From Viscum album (Eukaryota > Streptophyta > Magnoliopsida > Santalales > Viscaceae), in assembly GCA_963277665.1 (NCBI GenBank), contig OY728153.1, positions 275,440,250-275,504,249 of the forward strand: 64,000 nt of DNA, given 5' to 3'. The first letter of the stretch is position 1. Every line of letters begins with the position of its first letter. Position numbers and translations under genes: made by a program. The notes below the pieces were generated by a model that did no database searches, was not told the DNA's origin, and worked only from the letters and a program-made list of their open reading frames with translations. Shown here piece by piece: positions 37,967-49,239 of this stretch.

Positions 37967-39912
37967 TTATCTACTGATTGCGGATGTTTTGATTCTACTT
38001 TGGCACATTTCTCTGAATGGTCGAAGTGCAGTACCTAGCCATGTGCCCAAATCCTCCTCACCAAAAACAGTGTCCTTCAAAACGTGTTCTGGAAAACCGT
38101 TCTCTGTTTGGATGCCACCTCTGTTCTTTTTCCCTTCGATATCTCTTGGATATGGAACACACATATTGTGAATGTCCCATCTTCCCACAACAATAACACC
38201 TGATATAAGGTGCATTTATTCGTGTTACTTAAACACTACGAGTTTCCCCTTGGGATATCTGAATATTCTGATTCTGTTTTGTGCCCAAATCAACCTTCAA
38301 TTTCGAGATGGGTGCTTGTGGTCTAACTTCAATTACCACAGATTTTTTGATTCTTATCAAGCCTTGAATCAGCCTTAACATCTGAGCTCAATTTCTACTT
38401 CTTTCCTGTTGAAAAACTAGGCTCCTCTTTCACCTTTTCAGTCTTCGAAATGACCTGCTTTCCTGACATCACATTGGAGGTCAAGAGTTTTTCTTGATCC
38501 TTCATTTTTTGTCACAGACTGGCCACTTCTTCTTCAAGATCTTTGATACGTCTGACCTGCTCCTTTCCTGTGTTAGTCAAACAATCAATTTCCTTCTTTT
38601 GTTCCTCAATTTTAAGCTTATACTCAACAATATTTTCTAAGCTCTTTGGTGTTAAGGATTTTAGTCTTTCAATTTCTTCTAACCGCTCAGAATTTTCTTC
38701 ATCCTGTTGTTGCATATAGAGTTTGGCATCACGAACCACTTTATTGGATTTCTTCGTTTTGGCTCTCTAAACGTCTATCTCCTCAAGAGCTGCTTCCAAT
38801 TTATCTTCCATATCAAATATTCCTTCAACTTCTTCTTCTTCTTCTTCTCCAGCGTCAGTTTCTTCCTTTTCATGAGAACTACCGACGACCGCCACCATAG
38901 AATTTTCTCTATGATCTTTGCAGTTTTCAATCACCTCAACCGCTTCAACCTCAGACTCATCTGAACTATCTATTTCTTATGAAATAAGATTCTTCTTCTT
39001 GAAGAAATTTCTCTTGAACTGCTTCTTCCCTTTCACATAGGCTGAAGATTTCTTCTTGGGAATTTCAACATCATCTTCATAATTTTCTTCTTGAAACTTT
39101 TTGGGGCATCTTACTGCGAGATGTCCAACCTTTCTACATCTAAAGCATGCAAGAGGAAGTTTCCCTTTGAACTTTCCTTTTCCTCTTTGAAGTTTTGAGG
39201 AGAGGAATGACATTACATCGTCTATCTCTTCTTCCTCCTGAGAATATTCAATGGTGAGCTTCTTCATGGCCTTAAATGCCACCTCTTTGGATTTCCCTTT
39301 TTATATAGTGTCATTATCATCATTTCTCATTTCATATGCAACAAGGGTGTTGTGCAGGTTATCCAATGTCAATTCTTTCGGGTCTTTATCTTCCAAAATA
39401 GAAACTTTTGGAATGAACCGAGGTGGAAGTTTTCTCAAGAAGAGCTTCACAATTTTTATATATTCGATAATCTCACCAAGACCCCGCATGTCTTCTACCA
39501 CATCATTTACCCTGTTAAAGAATGCATTAATAGACTCATTCGGGTTCATCTTCAGATCTTCATACTTATTCCACATCACTTGCAGCTTTGCCTCTTTGAC
39601 CTTTGTATCTCCTTCATATATATTCAATAGTTTTTCCCACATGGCATGTGACGTTTTGAATGACATCACCTTTGTATAAATGGGATTGTAAAGGGATCCC
39701 CTTAAGGCATTGATTGCTTTGGAATCAGCATCCAACTCTTTATGCTCAGCTTCTGATAATGCACCACTATTAATATCAGTTGTGATACCATGCATATCTG
39801 CTAAAAACACATCCATTCCCAAAGATCAGAAATAGTGTTGCATTCGATTCTTCCATATATAAAAATTACATCCATCGAAGATCGGAATCCCTTTATGATT
39901 AGTGACCTCCAT
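37967..39912 (-). pseudogene. Gag of copia C, broken
   Basis: The start codon is probably at 39912 (MEVTNHKGIPIFDG). A stop lies near 39826, then the UBN2-type core (ALRGSLYNPIYTKVMSFKTS, MWEKLLNIYEGDTKVKEAKL) in 39301-39822. The first knuckle CFRCRKVGHLAVRC lies in 38977-39282. A coiled-coil segment rich in Glu and Lys is at 38512-38739, and the second knuckle CYCCGKMGHSQYVC near 38155-38200. Two knuckles separated by a coiled coil are typical of SIRE-like gag. Several stops and shifts are present. Confidence 0.87.
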
Positions 39913-39933
39913 TGAGAGAACAAATATCAAACT

Positions 39934-39949
39934 TCCCTCTGATACCAAT
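39934..39949 (-). other. Primer-binding site of copia C
   Basis: On the minus strand ATTGGTATCAGAGGG follows the 5' LTR directly; it is complementary to the 3' end of initiator tRNA-Met, the usual primer for plant copia elements. Confidence 0.88.
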
Positions 39950-41542
39950 TGTTAGGTCCACAAGGCTGAGTACCCTGAGAGGGGGGGATCAGGGTATGAC
40001 CAATTTGAAATTAAAGCCCGTTTTGATCTTGTTTCACTGTTAAGCAAAACACTCTTCTCTCTCTTTCCTGTTGCACAATATAAACAGAAAGTAAAGAATG
40101 TATAGGACACATCAATTTTTACTTGGTTTACCGCTAAGGGATACGTCCAAAGAGCATACGCCGACAGGTTGTCGATCATATCAAATTCCACTAAACTTCA
40201 CTAGTTGTGGATTACAAGGTTCAGGCACAGTCACTCTGTCCCAAGCTCACTGCCTTTACAAAGTTTAGGGTCAGCTCACTGCTTTCCCAAGGGTCACTCC
40301 ATGTTTCTCTCTCTCTGGATCACTGCCGGTGGAGAGGATCACCTTCTTCCTCTGCCTTTTCTCACTACTCTGGAAAGGATTCACTCACAGTTTATAGACC
40401 TGTAGGTATCTTCATTATCTCTAATGAATACATTCTCTATTGTATGTGGATGCTCTATTGAAGTCCAACTTTCACCCGTAGATGAATCTCTCTTTGCACC
40501 GAAGGTATCGGGAAAACTTCCTGCTTCCACGCAGCCCGAAAACACTGCTGGGGAATCAACCTTACTTGGTGCGTAGGTCTAACCCGGCACGCAAGTATCG
40601 GCGCGCAGGTCACAACTGGCATGCAAGTCTTCCTCTACCACCTGCGCGACACAATCTTCTGCAACTCCAAACCTGCGTGACTCACTCCCTTTTACACCCA
40701 AGCCAATATTGGCGCGCAACTACCAACCGGCGTGTAACTTCAAACACTAGCGCACAAGTCCACCTGCGCGACCACACACCACCTGCGGGACCACTACACC
40801 AGCGCGACGAGAGCTCTGGTTTTTCTAAGTGTTGAACTCTATTTAAAATGAGGAGGGGTGGTCCTGTATTTATAGGTATTTGGTCAACCTACACAGCGGC
40901 ACGCAAGTCTACCCTCGGCGTACAAGTCTCGGCGCGCAAGTCTCTATCTTTGCAAGTCACCTGCGCGATCAACCCAATACTTGCGCGACCCTCTTTCCTT
41001 TGCCATATTTTGATCTTCTGATCTTGAAAAACAACAGGTGCGTAAGTTCCCAAGCTTTCTAGGCATCGGCGCACAAGTATTTTCACGACGCACAAGTCAC
41101 CTGCGCGACCACACCAATACCTGTGCGACCCTCTTTCCTTTTCCATATTTTGACCTTCTGATCCTGAAAAACATTAGGTGCGCAAGTTTCCAACCCTCCT
41201 AGTACATGGCGCGCAAGTCACTTTTCCAAAAACCACTTCTCTTCATTTTTCAATTTTCAAGCCCAAAAATTTGGTAAACAATGGAAAATGGTTCCACCTT
41301 GTATATGTTCTTTTTGTACCGCCTATAGATCATCCATACATTTGTCGAAGTTCTTGAATCAAACATGGATCGTTGACCACAGCCCTTGAACTCGACATGC
41401 CACTATGAAATCCCCTTTTGTCAACAAATTTGTATGTCATGGTTTTCTTTGTCAACAATCACAACACAATTGTCCACTTTGTCAACAAACACAATCACCT
41501 CAAAAATGCTTCAATGATACCTTGAGGAATTTTTACCCAACA
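39950..41542 (-). repeat. 5' LTR of copia C
   Basis: 1593 bp. The GGCGCGCAAGTC minisatellite at about 40565-41225 is better preserved here than in the 3' LTR: many CG pairs stand where the other copy has TG or CA. The right end CCCAACA is followed by the CTTAC duplication. Confidence 0.9.
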
Positions 41543-41547
41543 CTTAC

Positions 41548-41934
41548 TTAGCTCTTATTCCTGCCATAATGTGTTCAATTTTTTGTTAACGGCACATGTT
41601 TTTATGTATTCAACATGCCTAATATTTATGTTATGATATCTTCCGTTGTATTGCTTACCCTTACTAAGCGTTTGAGCTCACCCCTTTTATTTTTTTTCCT
41701 TCCCCAGGTTAAGAAGAAGATATCATTTATTGAGTTTTCAAGGATGCAGTTTATTAGCTTTTGTTATATATCATACTTTGTTTCATTTTAAAATGTAAAA
41801 TGGGTTCCATGTATGTATCTAGTTTCTTCAAGACTAATAAACGGATTGGTCCTTTGGGATGCTTATTCCTTGTTTATATACCAATGTAATCAAATAAGGT
41901 ACCAGCTCCATGCAACTGGGGTCGGGTCCTTACA
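41548..41934 (+). repeat. Left LTR of element B, piece 3
   Basis: Resumes with TTAGCTCTTATTCCTGCC, matching 47272 onward in the right LTR, and ends GGGTCCTTACA just before the primer-binding site. It contains TTTGAGCTCACCCCTTT, the counterpart of the AGCTCACC word of the solo LTR at 6190-7504. Confidence 0.9.
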
Positions 41935-42425
41935 GTTGGTATCAAAGGAAGTTTAGTAGAAAACTTGGAAACTAGATTTAGAAAACATAGATTAGGGAAG
42001 AGTCCCTGAGATAGTCTTTGAGGATAAGCATACAATAATGTCCTGGTATTTTGGTAAGGAATAGATTATGTGGATATTTCAAGAAATACATCTCTATCTG
42101 GATACGAACAGGTAGAAGCGGCTCTGGCATAGATGTACCTAGGAGTGAAAGCTCCAATGATGAGTTTCGGGTTTGACCCAGGGTATCCTGATACACAACA
42201 ATGGGTCTTGCTGCACTCTTAGTTACGACACTCCTGGAGGATATGCTTAGAATAATTAACATTTTATTTACCCACCATTATGAGGTATTTATGTCCCCAA
42301 AGTAACCAAAGTAAATGGTTCTAGGATTTACGATGCATAAATTTATGTTATGTGTTATACCATGTTTAGAGTTATAGAGAGTTCATAATTTTATGAGAAA
42401 ATATATAATATGAAATTGATTATAT
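41935..42425 (+). promoter_or_regulatory. Primer-binding site and leader of element B
   Basis: GTTGGTATCAAAGG (41935-41948) fits tRNA-Met priming. The leader has GATACGAACAGGTAGAAGCG, GCTCTGGCATAGATGTACCT and TGCTGCACTCTTAGTTACGA (about 42082-42235), whose reverse complements occur in the leader of element A. Such a shared leader may carry the packaging signal. The minus-strand ORF here is a chance frame. Confidence 0.8.
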
Positions 42426-42950
42426 ATGGCACCTAGTAGAAGGAATGAGAACTTTACCAATGCATGAGATGAAAAGAGTAAGAAGGATCATATCTCTAAT
42501 GGTCTTAATCCATCTTTTCAAAGGAATATTGTCTCCCATGTATCCTCATTATATGATGAAATAATATCATGTGTTAACAAGGTATGTAAAGACTTCTCTG
42601 AGTCCTATGGATTTGAAGGGAAGTAAAATAATAAGAGGATGGTAGAGAGATACTAGGGATAAAGGGAAGAAGGGAAAGAAGTGTTTTCCCACATGTGATA
42701 ATTATGGAAAGAATCACTCTGGTAAATGCTTGAAGGGAATGGGTGTTTGCTACAAGTGTGGAGAAAAATGACACCAAGTTCATGATTGCAAGGGTAAGAA
42801 AATGGTTTCCAATGTACAATGCTTCAATTGCAAGGATATGGGACACTATGCGAATCAATGTCCCAATTGTCAAAGGAATATACCCCAAATGATGATTTTA
42901 GGTAATGACCAAGTTATGATGCTACCGCAGATGAAGTATAATGATTAATA
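42426..42950 (+). pseudogene. Shortened gag of element B with zinc knuckles
   Basis: ATGGCACCTAGTAGAAGG (42426) looks like the gag start. Most of the gag core is missing, and the C-terminal part follows at 42640-42950. It has a Cys-rich word (CFPTCDNYGKNHSGKC), then CYKCGEK-stop-HQVHDC, a CCHC knuckle in which a Gly or Trp codon is now TGA, and then an intact CFNCKDMGHYANQC. Gag packages the RNA. In this state it cannot make a full protein. Confidence 0.72.
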
Positions 42951-44080
42951 TGCCTAGTCAAGAATCATGCCATTTGTATATTTTTTTTAGTAATGTACTG
43001 GTTGTATGAATTATGAGATATATAAGGATTGTAATGTAGTACTCTTTCATTAAGTATTTTAGGTCATATGATGAATGGTATAAAGGAAAAGTGATTTAGT
43101 GGAAAGTTAAATTTTTTAGAAAAAACATGATTCAGGGAAAGACAGCCCTTAATATATATCTGATGTTGAGACAATGATGAAGAAATGGTTGATTCGGATA
43201 AGTATTGACTACCTTGGAACTGATTATTGACTTGTCAATAATTGGTCTATGCTATCATCAATGAAGTTTATAGCACTTTTGGATTTAAGGAATATATCCA
43301 ATAACATGTATCTTACTTAAGGAATATGGAAGAATGCATGTTTCCAATATGATTTTTATGGTAATTTAAGTTATTACGATATTTCAAGAGGATACATGAT
43401 GAAGTTATTCACATGTTTGGAATGTGAATTTTAGAGCTACTTCTTGTTGATTAAGGGTTAATGATAAGTTCATCTTGGAAATTTAGAGGACTTCATTATA
43501 ATGTGTTGAATCGTTATATTTTGGAATTTTTTTAACCATTTATGAAATGGTTTAAGTTTATCATTGTATGAGCTTTTAGAGGTTAATGTATTGCTTCACC
43601 AAATGGTGTAACCCATGCTATGCGATGAGGTATAGATAGTTAAACTACAATAAAATGATGAGTTTATAAGTAAAAATGTATATTTATACTCTTATAGAGT
43701 GGAATAATTCCTCGACTCAAAGAAAATAGTCTTAAATAAAATGTTTTCATATTATCATAATCATTGATAATATCGATGATTTTTTTTATTTTATAGTTTT
43801 TTAGTAATCAACATTCATCTGAACATGTCATATATCATGTTCTATCAGAACTTCATAGTTAGATTTTTCTTTCATGTCCAGTTTTTTTTTTCTTCCAACT
43901 AATGTCACCTCATTTGAAAGCATACTTTTTGGGGTGACCACCTCATCTTCATTAACCTTTTTTAAGGGGGATATTTTATTAACCCTATTTCTGATGTGGG
44001 TTTCCATAAGAGAATTTTTTTCAAGTATCAACCATTAACTTTCAAAGTTCAATTTCAAATTTCGAGGACGAAATTTTTGT
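42951..44080 (+). other. Inside of element B after gag, no pol recognised
   Basis: AT-rich and without protease, reverse transcriptase or integrase words on the plus strand. The last 60 bases (TTTCGAGGACGAAATTTTTG) are the standard 3' end of Tekay-like elements. The 67-residue minus-strand frame at 43828-44031 is not recognised. Confidence 0.6.
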
Positions 44081-44093
44081 AAGGAGGGGATAA
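44081..44093 (+). other. Polypurine tract of element B
   Basis: AAGGAGGGGATAA immediately precedes the right LTR start TGTAACACCC. Confidence 0.88.
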
Positions 44094-47000
44094 TGTAACA
44101 CCCAAAGAATTTACAAATAGATTTATTATAGAATGCATGGATCACTGAGTCTCTACAAATACCACTTTTTTATAACCTAGTCAAGTAAACATAAGTTTGT
44201 CACTTCTGTGATGTGAATTTTGAAAATCTGACATACACACTTGTGATGAGTAAGTTATTTGGAGTTCGATAAGAAAAACTTAATTTTTGGTGAATAGTAA
44301 CCTACCCTTATGAATAGTAACATACCCTAATTAATAGTTATATACTCGAATGAATAGTAACATTACCTATGATAGTATATAAATAATATTCAAGTTAGAG
44401 TATGATATACCTATGTTTTGGAATAAGTAAATAAATGTTTTAAAACTGTTTTTTAGAATAAATTACTATTTTAATTAAATATTAAATTAATCATATTTAG
44501 AAAATTATTTTTAAAAAATGGACTTCATTTTTGAATTCTACACGTCGAAAAATGGTTGGGTTAAATTTTTTGGATTTTTTTGAAATACTTGAATTTTTTA
44601 TGAATAGTGAAATACCATAATTTACAAAATAAGCTAAATACACTAATTATAGAGTCATGTATGATGTTCTGCTGATGTAAGCCCAATTGATTCAGATTCA
44701 CATGATAAAATTACTATTCTTGGTCATGGAATACTCACTATTCCTTATCTTGTGGAGAAATAATAAATTAATGAATATAAAATTGAGAAATCCCCTCCCC
44801 CCTCCACTATAAAACCCTCCATCACTCCCTCTTCTCTTCACTCCTCTCAAGCCTTGTTCCTTCTCCAAATTCTATCCAAATATCCTCCCAACCTTTTCTC
44901 CCACGTCCATAAATCCTTTTCCTCATAAAAATAACAAAACCTTTCCCTTAAAGAGACTCTCAAGGAAGTTTGGGTTCAAGAGGTAAATTCCTCTTTTCAA
45001 TTCTTTGTCTTTTCTTTCAAGTTCATTTGTTTTATTTTTCTATTATTACCACTCCTTATCCAAATGTTGAGATGACTCCATTACTTTACATGTACTAGAA
45101 TTTTTTCATGATAGTGAAATAATTTATCATCATCTCTTCCTTTTACCTTCTTTTATACTAGTAGCAAGAACACCATCCGAGATGTATCAATTTACCACAT
45201 TTAAGGACGATAGGCTTTCGATTTCTATTACCATTCTCAATTTTTTTCATGAAAACATTCTTGTTATGGTTTAACCATATTATTATATATATAATATACC
45301 CTATTTAAGGTTTTTAATCCATTTTTACAAATGGTATTAAGTTATAAAGAAAAATGAGTTCGTTGTAATCAAAACCCACAAATTGACTGAAACAGTTATC
45401 ATTAAAGTTATATATAATAATTCATCCTCATTCCATGTAAACAAATTATATAAATGACCAATAACACCTATATATGATCATAAATAATATTCGAATTCAA
45501 TTCTAGAGATTTACATCCATTCCACATGAACTCCATTACTTAAGAACAAGTGAACCGGTTATGAAAATAAAGAAAACGAACACTGCGGAACGACGAAATT
45601 CAATATAATAACTTATCAAGAAGGGAATAAATGAACTAAAAATAATTATGATAAACTAAATAAATTTATAATAGGTTATGAAATAAGTTATTAATAAGTA
45701 TAATTTCATATTCCAGGACCTTAAGTTCAAGAGTGGAACACATTCGGACTTAAGGTAAGGGGTTTCTTTATCTCACTTCCATTTTTGTAAGATTTCCCGT
45801 ATTCACTACTAATACTTGTGTATGGTGTATGTTAATTCCCATTTATGTAAAATATCATTAATATATTTATTTTCATGGTATTCAATGTATCATTTTAATA
45901 TTATTAATTTTGGGGAATACGAATCGATTGATTACAAAGTGGTAAGGGTTTTTCTACCCAAACCTCCATTTTCATTTGGGTTACTTTTATTGTTTAATTG
46001 CCTCAATGAAACTCTTGTTTATTATTATGTACTCCTAATAAATTCTGTGTGAGTGTTATATATATGTTCACCAACCAGAATCATTCCTTATTTTATGGAT
46101 AGTTACATGTTTTAAAAGGAACTTTCAAAATTGTTTTCGAAATACAAACCCAATTCAAGGGATATTTTCAAATTCTTACCTGTTTCCAAGTGTACTCCAG
46201 AATCTGTTTTAAGCCAACATTAGTTTTATAAAAACACTCATTTTATTATGAAAAATTATCTTGGATCATTTCTGGATTTAAGATAAAAAATGTGCCTTTC
46301 CACTTTAAAATTCACTTAAATACTTTCCTTAAAATGCTCTAAAATGTTTTATTTATAAAGAATCTTGAGAACTCTTTTTACATGATTTCACTTCAGTGGG
46401 ACATCATTTATGCCTAAAATATAATTTCAATATCCTAGTCTTTTATTTTATGGTAAATTCATGTTTAAAATATGATTTCATGGAAAATATAAATGATTTT
46501 CTAAAAGGAATCTTCTTTCAAAAGTAAAAAGGATTTTTCTCATCTCTCATTAACTTTTATGAGATATATGCCTTGTTCACCACTTATTTATTTCTTGTGG
46601 TGTATGTATTTCCCTTTGGTATATAATATCAAGAGTCTACTTTTTCTCATGATATTCTAATGGAATATGATTTGAATGTTTCAAGGTGGTATGAGACACT
46701 TTGGAATGTTTAAGGATTATTTCCTCAAGAATTTTCAATGGTCTCATTTATAAATATATTCATCTATGTCAAAATCATTTGTTGAATTTTTTACTTAATT
46801 AAGTTTTATCTATTAATATATCATCTACAATATGTATTTGAAGGGTTTCTAGTTATTCTAACTATGGATCTTCTATTTTGATACCATTCACCATATTATT
46901 CTGAATGGTTAGTTTTTATATTCAATGATTGGGGAATGTTATTTACATTTCATATGTTAGTTTCAATATGAATGTATATGTTGATTATATTCACCTCTTT

Positions 47001-47656
47001 TATATGAGGAATGCATTGGACATAGTAAGTGTCGGGTGGGGCCCGCTATAGCCCCTCAGTGCATCGGTAGGTCTCATGAGACAAATTACAGTCATGGCAC
47101 AAGGCCTTGACAAAACAATTATTTATGGTCTTGGCACGAGGCCTTGACGGTATAGTTATATTGTCCCGCATTATGCATTCCCTCATTATGAAAATAGAGT
47201 TTATGGTTCATGTGTTTATTCGACTAGTAGAATACCCATGATTATATTTTATTATGGAATTACTTACTCAGCTCTTATTCCTGCCATAATGTGTTCAAGT
47301 TTTTGTTAAAGGCACATGTTTTTATGTATTCAACATGCCTAATGTTTATGTTATGATATCTTCCACTATATTTCTTACCCTTATTGAGCGTTTGAGTTCA
47401 CCCCTTTCATTTGTTTTTTCCTTCCCCAGGTTAAGAAGAAGAGATCATTTATTGAGTTTTCAAGGATGCAGTTTATTAGCTTTTGTTATGTATCATATTT
47501 TGTTTCATTTCAAAATGTAAAATGGGTTCCATGTATGTATCTATTTTATTCTAGAATAATAAACTGATCGGTCCTTCGGTATGTTTATTCCTTGTTTATA
47601 TACCAATGTAATCAAATAAGGCACCAGCTCCGGGCAACTGGGGTTGGGTCCTTACA
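44094..47656 (+). repeat. Right LTR of element B, uninterrupted
   Basis: 3563 bp from TGTAACACCC to GGTCCTTACA. U3 carries GAATAGTAACCTACCCTTAT-type tandem repeats (44290-44365). A TATA-like CTATAAAACCC lies near 44808. It serves as the reference for the empty insertion sites of A (near 45655) and C (near 47268), which are uninterrupted here. Confidence 0.93.
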
Positions 47657-47661
47657 ATAAA

Positions 47662-49239
47662 TGTTCAGGAGATGAGTTGATGAGGATGAAAGTTGTCTAT
47701 AACTTTAATTGGGAGATCACAATCAGTTCATGTCGATCCCAGTATAGACAATGTCTTGTACATTATAGGGGTTCACAAAGAGGGGATTTGGATTCTTGAT
47801 AGAGGAACCAAATCTCTAAAACCTTTTAAAAAAGAGTTCAATGAGAAGGTAAAAATGTATTTTAATATACTATGTTTTCCTAATAATATTATATGTTCTC
47901 TACTACATTAATATAATCTAAATTAAATGTTTGACTACTCATGCATATAATGTCTTCTACACATGATGATGTTACCGATCCATCGGAAGAACAAACTATA
48001 ACAAAGGGAACCCTTTGAGAAGATGTAAAGGTAATGTTACGGTATACTTTCTATATTTTACCAAAAAATATATAATAAAACATTGATTTAATTTTCATTA
48101 TTCCTTATATTTTTCATTTATTTTAGAAGATTTATGACCATCTTTCATGTCTTTGTGCACAAAAACTTTCATAAACTTCTTCTCCCTCAAAACCTTTTCA
48201 CTCCTACAGTGTTGCATTTATCACTTTCCTTCAAGTTCCCTCCACCATCTTTATAGGAAGAGTAATGATGATGCCTCTGCTCAATCACAAAGGTAATATT
48301 GATGTTTTCACATTTATTTCTTTTTAGTATTACTCACCTATGAATTTTTTTCTTATACAGGTGGATTATTTTTTTCGATTTGGGGTGGTATGTCCATATT
48401 TCATGTCTTTCTGCACCAAAACTTCCACAAACTTTTTCTCTCTCAAAACCTTTTCACCCTTATAGTGTTGGAATTTATCATTTTCCTTCAATTTCCCTCC
48501 ACTGCTCAATCATAGAGGTAATCTTGATGTTTTCACAATAAAATCATTGTCCATAGAATTAATGTATTGTTTCATATTTATGTTTTTTTAGTATTACTCA
48601 TATAATAATTATTTTCTTATACAGGTGGATTATTTTATTCGAGTTAGAGTGGTTTGTTCGAATATGATCATGATCATGAGGGAATGGACTTCGAGCCTGC
48701 AACTAAGATAATAAAAACAAGAAAATGTGTCACAAATGCATACAACCATCATGAAAAGGTGAATTCTTACTACTTATTTAAATAGTTTTGTTATCATTTT
48801 ATCTATTATTTCTAAGTTAATTTCATTATCATTTTTATCTAATACTTATTTAGTTTTTTTACAGATCTTTTGGAAAGTCGTATTTTACTTTCAACTATCT
48901 GCAACAAGTCGCAAAAGAGATAAAATGTTTCTTTCTGCCAATGTTGCCATGATTTCATTTTTCATTGTCTTTCTTTGTCAAGCTGCCAACACCTGCATAT
49001 TGATTCGATGTTCTTAGCTGAAAAACCATTCTCATTGTTGAAATACATAAGAGTAGAGAAGGCTCGTGTTCCCATTGTGGTGACTTCTCGTGATATAATG
49101 GACACATGAGTTTCCTCTGCTCTTCTGGCTTTAAACAACAAGAAATGTTTTTCATCTAAGAGCATCGGGTCAATATGTAGTGTTGACAGTTCGACAAAAA
49201 AAGACAATGGAAATCGTGGTAACATTGGAAGTTGGGATT
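47662..49239 (+). other. Right arm of CACTA E, with a duplicated segment and no known gene
   Basis: A 72-residue frame (47693-47911, words GVHKEGIWILDRGTKSL) is not recognised. A segment of about 245-260 bp is duplicated: CATGTCTTTGTGCAC (48147) and CATGTCTTTCTGCAC (48402), CTCAAAACCTTTTCAC (48187, 48445) and GGTGGATTATTTT (48360, 48625). Possible exon relics of the element lie at 48640-48770. No transposase motif is seen. Confidence 0.45.

Larger units (their letters stand above)
23608..41542 (-). mobile_element. SIRE/Maximus-like Ty1/copia element C, split by CACTA D
   Basis: LTRs of 1596 and 1593 bp, both starting TGTTAGGTCC and ending CCAACA on the plus strand, flank a minus-strand gag-pol, with the 5-bp duplication CTTAC. 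The order gag, protease, integrase, reverse transcriptase, RNase H is that of copia. The long gag with two zinc knuckles and a coiled coil between them fits the SIRE group. Net length without D is about 9.0 kb. Stops and shifts throughout make it inactive. No env-like ORF is visible between pol and the 3' LTR. Confidence 0.9.
9113..47656 (+). mobile_element. Ty3/gypsy element B, gag-only, with two insertions in its left LTR
   Basis: Both LTRs start TGTAACACCC and end CTTACA, and a perfect 5-bp duplication ATAAA flanks the element (9108-9112, 47657-47661). The left LTR is in three pieces (9113-10675, 21994-23607, 41548-41934) totalling 3564 bp; the right LTR (44094-47656) has 3563 bp. The net element is about 9.3 kb with only 2159 bp between LTRs. 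That inside holds a tRNA-Met primer-binding site, a leader shared with element A, gag knuckles and a polypurine tract, but no protease, reverse transcriptase or integrase. It resembles the non-autonomous TR-GAG or LARD type. Confidence 0.9.
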
